A stretch of DNA of 25,447 nucleotides from JBBQNR01 sp038330145 (lineage in GTDB: Bacteria; Actinomycetota; Thermoleophilia; Solirubrobacterales; JBBDJG01): assembly GCA_038330145.1 (NCBI GenBank), contig JBBQNR010000040.1, positions 1-25,447 of the forward strand, read 5' to 3'. The translations under genes and the position numbers were made by a program. Under the pieces are notes generated by a model, which had not been told where the DNA came from, searched no databases, and was given only the letters and a program-made list of their open reading frames with translations. Positions 20,811 to 25,447 of the stretch are shown one piece after another. Position 1 is the first letter of the stretch, and every line of letters begins with the position of its first letter.

Positions 20811-23516
20811 CTACTGCTCGCGGAGGATCGCCCCCAGCGGCAGCCGCCTGAGGCCGCGCGCCGCCAGCGCCGTGGCGATCAGCGTCGCCACCACGGCCGC
20901 GCCGGCCAGGCCGGAGAGAAAGACCCATGGAATGGCGAGGGCATCGGGCGGTGGATCGAACACGTGCTGGAGCATCGCCACGAGCATCTTCGACAGCAAC
21001 CATCCAAGACCGGCCGCGAGGGCAAACGCCGCCGCCAGCACGATCGCGGCCTCGCTCCACAGGAAGGCGCCAATCTCGCGCAGAGGCGCACCGACCGCAG
21101 CCATGGTGGCGAACTCGTGACGGCGCTCGGCCAGGCCCAGCGCCACGAACAGCCCCATCGCGGCCGCAGCGAGGATGATCGCGAACGCCTCTTCGATGTG
21201 GCTGATGCCGGTGAGGTCGACCGTGGTTATCGAGCTCACGGTCTGGGCCGACTGCTGGCGTATGTCCTTCACCTCGGTGCCGTCCCCCTTGGTCGCGGCT
21301 GCGACGCGCCGCGTAACCGCGGGCGGGTCGCCGTTGCTCTTGGCAAAGACGACATTGGGACCCGTGCCATGACCGGCCGTCTCCAGATGGGAGAGGTTGG
21401 CCACCATGAAGGAGTCCTTCGGGGCCGACGGAAATTCCTGCACGACTCCGACGACGTGGAACGGCGCGACCCGGAACTTTCCACTGGCACGATCCAGCAC
21501 GCGCAGCTTCAGCAGGTCACCCCGCTTGAGCGAGAAGTCGGTGATCGTCTCCTTCGACACCAGGATTCCGTCGGGGGTTCTTTGGAGTCTCGACATCATG
21601 TCTCGCGCCGAGCCGCCCACGAAATAGGAGTCGCGCAGGGTCGTTGCACGCGTGAAGCTCGACGGGTCGATGCCATAGGTGTCCTGGAGGTCCGGCCCCA
21701 CGTAGGCGTAGGAGTGGTCGAGCGCGGTCGTCGCCTTCACGCCCGGCACGGCGTCGATCCTGGATGCGAGGTTGCCCTTCGCCGCCGCCCCGGGCGGAGC
21801 GGTGGCGACGACGTCGGCGCCGAGCGTCAACTGGGCATCGACGTTCACCTGCTGGTTGTAGGTGGCGGTGAAGATGCCGAGGTTGACGCCGAACGCCAAC
21901 AGCAGCCCGACCACCACCAGACCGCGGTTGATGGCGGCGCCGCGCCGACCGGCACTTGCGAGCAGGAAGTCGGCCAGCGTTCCAGCGCGTCGGCCTGCCA
22001 TGCGACCGACCGTCCACTCGAGCATGCGGCCACGCAAGCGCACCAGCAGCAACGTGGCGCCGATCCAGAGCAGAGCAGGGGCGAAGAACATGTACACCGA
22101 CAGGGACAGCGTCGGATTCGAATCAGGGTTCACCACCGCCGAGAAACCGGTGCGAGCCGTCAGCCAGTAGATCAGCCCGCTGACAGCGAGTGCCGCCACG
22201 TCGAGGTAGAGACGTTGCCAGAGCGGCCTGCGCTCGCGGCCACCGCCGCGACGTCCCTCAGCGATCGTTCCGCGCAGCGCTGAGGCGGCCGATGCGAGGC
22301 GTGCCGCCGCGGCGCCGGCGCTGGCCAGCAGGATGCAGGCACCGGTGGTGATGAGCCCGCGCGCCAGTGTCAGATGCGCACCGCCCTTGACAAGAAGGGA
22401 GACGGCCGCGAAGGCGGTCGCCGCTCCAACCAACCCCGCCACGATGCCGACGACCAGACTTTCGACGGCCGCCAGCAGGATCAGATCGCGCCGCCCGGCT
22501 CCACGAGCGCGCAACAGCGCCAGATCACGACGGTCGCGCTCAGCGGTTCCGAGCGCCGCCAGGTACGCCAGCCCCAACGCCACCAGCGCGCCCGGGATGG
22601 CCAGCATGATGTAGAGGGTGATCGCGTACATCGCATCGCCGGCCGCCGTGTTGAGTGAGTCCGCGAGGTTGTCGACGAACTGAACCTGGCCGGGAAGGCT
22701 GCGCTCGACCCTGTTGCGGGTGTGGTCGGCCTGCTTGAGCGCGGCGCTGGGGCTGCCGCTGGTGAGAGGCTTCGGGTCGAGCTGCGCCTGGACCTGCCAC
22801 TGAGTGCCGTCCTGAGCGCCGGGTTGAGCACTGGCGCCGACGCTCGCGGGAATGATCGTGCGCAGGTCGGGCGCCAGCGTGCCGGCGAAGGTGTCGAGCG
22901 GCATGATCGCGACGTTCGCCGGTGGTTGTGCAGGGCCGGGGCCGGCGACCGGATTAAGCGGCTGGAACAGCTGGTCACCGGCGGTGACCAGTGCGACGCC
23001 GGATACGGGGAAGGAGTGCTCTGGACCCCCCTTGCGAGCCGCCAGCTTGACGACGTCTCCGATCTGGGCCTTGAGGGTCGCCGCCATCTGCTGGTCGAGC
23101 ACCACCGCGCCGGGGCGCACGCTCCCGTTGAGCATTCGAAAGGTGTGGATGTTCTTCAGGTAGTCCGGCGGAACGGCCAGCACGGCGCCGCTGCCGGCGC
23201 TCGTCAATCCTGCCGAGCCGCTGTGCGCAGCACTGGCGAACGGGGCCGTCGCAGTGGGCGAGGCCTGCAACACGCCGGGCTGGCGTGCCACGCCGCCGGC
23301 CACCTTCTTGGTTTGGGCCAGCGAGGTCGCCGGCCCCTGCCAGTCGAGCGGAACGCTTCGCACCGCCGAGCCGCTCATCGCGCGCAGCGAGTTGCCGACG
23401 AACAGCAGCATTGCGCCCAGCAGCGCGACGGACGCTGCAAGCGCCGCTATCCGCGTAAGGGTCTTGCCGGGCGAGCGCAGCGCCGCAGCCGAAGCCAGCC
23501 GCAGGGCGGCGATCAC
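20811..23516 (-). CDS. FtsX/MacB-type ABC transporter permease
   Basis: A 901-residue permease with the duplicated FtsX layout and about ten membrane helices. There is one N-terminal helix (about 18-46), then a large external domain (about 50-295), then helices around 300-325, 345-375 and 380-405. Further hydrophobic segments lie at 430-450, 462-488 and 515-540, followed by a second external domain (about 545-760) and three C-terminal helices. It ends LRRLPLGAILREQ, as many of these do. This class transmits ATP-driven movement across the membrane to expel lipids or peptides or to control wall enzymes, without a classical substrate channel. The GTG start overlaps the ATPase stop (GTGA). With two separate ATPase genes upstream it forms an ABC operon; substrate unknown. 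Confidence 0.9.
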   Translation of the reverse strand: MIAALRLASAAALRSPGKTLTRIAALAASVALLGAMLLFVGNSLRAMSGSAVRSVPLDWQGPATSLAQTKKVAGGVARQPGVLQASPTATAPFASAAHSGSAGLTSAGSGAVLAVPPDYLKNIHTFRMLNGSVRPGAVVLDQQMAATLKAQIGDVVKLAARKGGPEHSFPVSGVALVTAGDQLFQPLNPVAGPGPAQPPANVAIMPLDTFAGTLAPDLRTIIPASVGASAQPGAQDGTQWQVQAQLDPKPLTSGSPSAALKQADHTRNRVERSLPGQVQFVDNLADSLNTAAGDAMYAITLYIMLAIPGALVALGLAYLAALGTAERDRRDLALLRARGAGRRDLILLAAVESLVVGIVAGLVGAATAFAAVSLLVKGGAHLTLARGLITTGACILLASAGAAAARLASAASALRGTIAEGRRGGGRERRPLWQRLYLDVAALAVSGLIYWLTARTGFSAVVNPDSNPTLSLSVYMFFAPALLWIGATLLLVRLRGRMLEWTVGRMAGRRAGTLADFLLASAGRRGAAINRGLVVVGLLLAFGVNLGIFTATYNQQVNVDAQLTLGADVVATAPPGAAAKGNLASRIDAVPGVKATTALDHSYAYVGPDLQDTYGIDPSSFTRATTLRDSYFVGGSARDMMSRLQRTPDGILVSKETITDFSLKRGDLLKLRVLDRASGKFRVAPFHVVGVVQEFPSAPKDSFMVANLSHLETAGHGTGPNVVFAKSNGDPPAVTRRVAAATKGDGTEVKDIRQQSAQTVSSITTVDLTGISHIEEAFAIILAAAAMGLFVALGLAERRHEFATMAAVGAPLREIGAFLWSEAAIVLAAAFALAAGLGWLLSKMLVAMLQHVFDPPPDALAIPWVFLSGLAGAAVVATLIATALAARGLRRLPLGAILREQ

Positions 23517-24220
23517 GACTGCTCCTCCACACCGGTGACCCGGCCATCGAGCAGCCTCACGACCTTCTGGAAGCGCGCGGCCACGTCTGTGTCGTGCGTA
23601 GCCGTGACGAGGGCGAAGCCGAATTCTGCCTTCAGCGCTTCGATCAGGTCGAGCACGCGCGCCCCGGTGTCGGAGTCGAGGTGACCGGTCGGCTCGTCGC
23701 AGAGGAGCAAGCGCGGCCGCTGCGCCAGCGCGCGGGCGATCGCAACTCGTTGCGCCTCACCGCCGGAGAGCTCCGCCGGCAGCGCGTCACCCTTGGCCGA
23801 CAGCCCCACGAGTCCCAGCAACTCCTCCGGGGTCATCGTCGTGCCGTCTGCGCCGCCGGAGCTGCGCATCGCGAAGGAGACGTTCTCGAAGGCGGTGAAG
23901 TTCGGGAGCAGGTTCGTTCCCTGGAAGACATAGGCCATCATGCGGGCGCGGGCCCTGCCGCGCGCGCCGGAGTCGAGGCTGGAAAGCGGCTGGCCCATGC
24001 AGGCCACGGTGCCGCTGGTGGGCGTGATCAGACCGCCGAGCACGTGCAGCAGCGTCGTCTTGCCCGATCCGGAAGGACCGACGAGCGCGACGCTGTCGCC
24101 CTCGTCGAGCGTCAGATCCACGTCGACTAGCGCGTTCACTCGTGCCTCGCCTTGGCCGTAGCTGACATTGACGTTGCGGCAGGAGGCGACCTCGGTGCGC
24201 CGCTCCGAGGCCACGGTCAC
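23513..24220 (-). CDS. ABC transporter ATPase (MacB/LolD type)
   Basis: A 235-residue ATPase of the LolD/MacB class. Walker A is GPSGSGKTT (48-56), Q-loop FQ at 99-100 (AYVFQGTNLLPNFTAFENV, typical of this class), signature LSGGEAQRVAIARAL (151-165), Walker B LLLCDEPTGHLD (171-182) and H-loop THD (208-210). The GTG start at 24220 overlaps the upstream stop (GTGA); a second GTG three codons later is possible. Upstream in-frame sequence belongs to the other ATPase gene in a different frame. Its stop overlaps the permease start. Energises the FtsX-type permease. Confidence 0.94.
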   Translation of the reverse strand: MTVASERRTEVASCRNVNVSYGQGEARVNALVDVDLTLDEGDSVALVGPSGSGKTTLLHVLGGLITPTSGTVACMGQPLSSLDSGARGRARARMMAYVFQGTNLLPNFTAFENVSFAMRSSGGADGTTMTPEELLGLVGLSAKGDALPAELSGGEAQRVAIARALAQRPRLLLCDEPTGHLDSDTGARVLDLIEALKAEFGFALVTATHDTDVAARFQKVVRLLDGRVTGVEEQS

Positions 24221-24936
24221 GACACGGCCCTCCCATCTCGCAGCTCGATCACGCGGTCGGCCGCCCGGGCCACGTGCTCGGAGTGCGTGACCACGACGAC
24301 CGTGCTGCCGTACTCGTCGCACAGCCTCCGGAGCGCGCCCAGCACGATGCGCTCGTTCTCGCGGTCGAGCTCTCCCGTCGGCTCGTCGGCGAGCACCAGT
24401 CGCGCTCGGCGTGCAGCCGCGGATGCAATCGCCACCCGCTGCTGCTCGCCCCCCGAAAGCGCGGCTGCCCGGTGCGACATGCGGCCGTGGAGGCCGAAGT
24501 GCGCGAGCGCGTCACGCGCCTCGCGCTCCGGATCGTCGCGGCCGGCGAGGCGCAGCGAGGTCGCCACGTTCTCCTGCGCCGACAGGGCCGGCCAGAGGTT
24601 GTCGCTCTGGAAGACGACCGCAAGCTCCCTGGCGCGGTATTCAGCCAGCGCAGCCTCGGCGGCACGGGATAGGGAGCGCCCCGCTACCCGCACCTCGCCG
24701 GCCGACGGCTGGTCGAGACCCGCGGAGAGCGCAAGCACCGTGCTCTTGCCGGAGCCGGATGGGCCGATGATCGCCACCACCTCGCCCCGCTCGACCTGAA
24801 GCTCCAGGCCGCGCAGCGCCACCGTCTCGACGCCACCGGCTCTGTAGATCTTGAACACGTCGTGCAGCTCGAGCGCCGGCCAATCGATCTCCTGGGCCGG
24901 CTGCTCCGGCTCGACGTAGAGGCTTCTCACTTCCAT
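24217..24936 (-). CDS. ABC transporter ATPase (MacB/LolD type), second subunit
   Basis: A 239-residue ATPase. Residues 1-22 form an extra N-terminal tail. Walker A GPSGSGKST is at 58-66, Q-loop at 110 (VVFQSDNLWPALSAQENV), signature LSGGEQQRVAIASA at 160-173, Walker B LVLADEPTGELD at 180-191 and H-loop THS at 217-219 (His218). The signature helix ends in AIASAAA where AIARALA is usual. It differs enough from the neighbouring ATPase that the two probably form a heterodimer on one permease rather than serving as recent duplicates. ATG 24936 overlaps the preceding stop by ten bases; its own stop overlaps the next start. Confidence 0.94.
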   Translation of the reverse strand: MEVRSLYVEPEQPAQEIDWPALELHDVFKIYRAGGVETVALRGLELQVERGEVVAIIGPSGSGKSTVLALSAGLDQPSAGEVRVAGRSLSRAAEAALAEYRARELAVVFQSDNLWPALSAQENVATSLRLAGRDDPEREARDALAHFGLHGRMSHRAAALSGGEQQRVAIASAAARRARLVLADEPTGELDRENERIVLGALRRLCDEYGSTVVVVTHSEHVARAADRVIELRDGRAVS

Positions 24937-25447
24937 CGGAAGCTCTCGATCATCATGCGGTACGCGTCCACGTTGTCGACTCCCTTCGGAGTGCCGAGAT
25001 CGATGATCGCGGTTTGCTTTCCGTTGGCGACGACGTAGCGGTCGACGACGAGGGTCACCCGTTTGCCGGTGACCGGGTTGGGTGCGCTTCGAGTCGAATA
25101 GGCCGCCTTTGCGACCTTGTTTCCCTTGATCGCCACCAGCTGTGGTTGGGTGTTCACGGTCAGCGACCTGTTGGTGCTCTTCAGCTTCGAAAGCGCGGTC
25201 GCGGCCGCCTGCGGAGTCGCGTGCGAGCCCGGCGTCACGACGATGTGAGCGAGGTTGTTCTTGTCCTGGAAGGTCACATCGCGCCCGGAGCCCTTCCGTG
25301 ACCAGCCCTCGGGGTACTTGATGGAGTAGCCGCCGGAAGGATTGCGGAGTGTCAGAAAGACCTGGTTGTCGGGAATGTCCCCTGTGGCCGTCGACTGCGC
25401 CTCCGCGGCCAGAGCGCCGGCGCCGGTCGTGGAGGACGCGTTGCCCG
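24927..25447 (-). CDS. PsbP-like exported protein, 5' end outside window
   Basis: The frame is open to the window edge, so the N-terminus with its signal or lipoprotein sequence is missing; 173 residues are visible. A Ser/Thr/Ala/Gly linker comes first. LRNPSGGYSIKYPEGWSRK then marks the PsbP-like (Mog1-PsbP fold) motif found in many actinobacterial lipoproteins, followed by VTFQDKNNLAHIVV, a helix (TPQAAATALSKLKS), KGNKVAKAAYSTRSAPNPVTGKR-type strands and a final DAYRMMIESFRWK. A GTG at 25277 is internal, within a strand, and should not be taken as the start. The stop overlaps the ATPase start by ten bases, so this is the upstream partner of the ABC genes and may act as a surface-exposed accessory protein (inference). 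Confidence 0.75.
   Translation of the reverse strand, partial: GNASSTTGAGALAAEAQSTATGDIPDNQVFLTLRNPSGGYSIKYPEGWSRKGSGRDVTFQDKNNLAHIVVTPGSHATPQAAATALSKLKSTNRSLTVNTQPQLVAIKGNKVAKAAYSTRSAPNPVTGKRVTLVVDRYVVANGKQTAIIDLGTPKGVDNVDAYRMMIESFRWK

Overview
This is a GC-rich chromosomal window with strongly GC-biased third codon positions, GTG/TTG starts, tight overlapping genes and many small SnoaL-like, RTX-like and secreted Arg/Ala-rich proteins. The style suggests a high-GC Gram-positive actinobacterium, and the protein types fit the Thermoleophilia/Solirubrobacterales best. That placement is inference from gene style; there is no rRNA or other marker here to confirm it.

Layout. 1-492: no supported gene. 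493-2330 (+): a secreted DUF3494 ice-binding-like adhesin and an overlapping L,D-transpeptidase. 2341-2889 (+): a RibD/DHFR-like reductase, followed by a short decayed gene remnant on the minus strand. 3182-4966 (+): a large secreted RTX/calcium-binding-repeat protein. 4982-5800 (-): two tandem SnoaL-like proteins. 5958-6141: a dense hairpin region ending in tRNA-Pro(GGG) on the minus strand, with an inverted partial copy of the tRNA 3' end beside it. 6158-7916: a CpsB-type PHP phosphatase (+) converging on a PfkB sugar kinase (-). 7979-9070 (-): tRNA-Gly(TCC) and a YihY/BrkB membrane protein. 9097-10774 (+): a GST-like protein and an RpoD-like sigma factor. 10785-11228 (-): a third SnoaL-like protein.

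11378-16902 (+) is one apparent operon: carotenoid oxygenase, lipocalin-like protein, SCP2-type thiolase, a second thiolase and an acyl-CoA dehydrogenase. The best inference is a catabolic route in which an apocarotenoid, stilbenoid or other conjugated substrate is cleaved and the fragment passes into beta-oxidation. Its oddities are a triplicated 27-bp stop/start junction after the oxygenase and a thiolase whose second catalytic cysteine is replaced by proline.

16947-17566 (+): small genes, including a 58-residue double-membrane-span protein too short for ordinary gene finding and a 69-residue CxxC/HxxC zinc-binding candidate. 17626-25447 (-) is one long co-directional block. In transcription order it holds a partial PsbP-like surface protein, two MacB/LolD-type ABC ATPases, a 901-residue FtsX-type permease, an acidic EKADG-repeat exported protein, an OmpR-type response regulator, a histidine kinase apparently starting at CTG, and a frameshifted small gene. 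Together these look like an ABC system of the MacB/FtsX class with an adjacent envelope-sensing two-component system.
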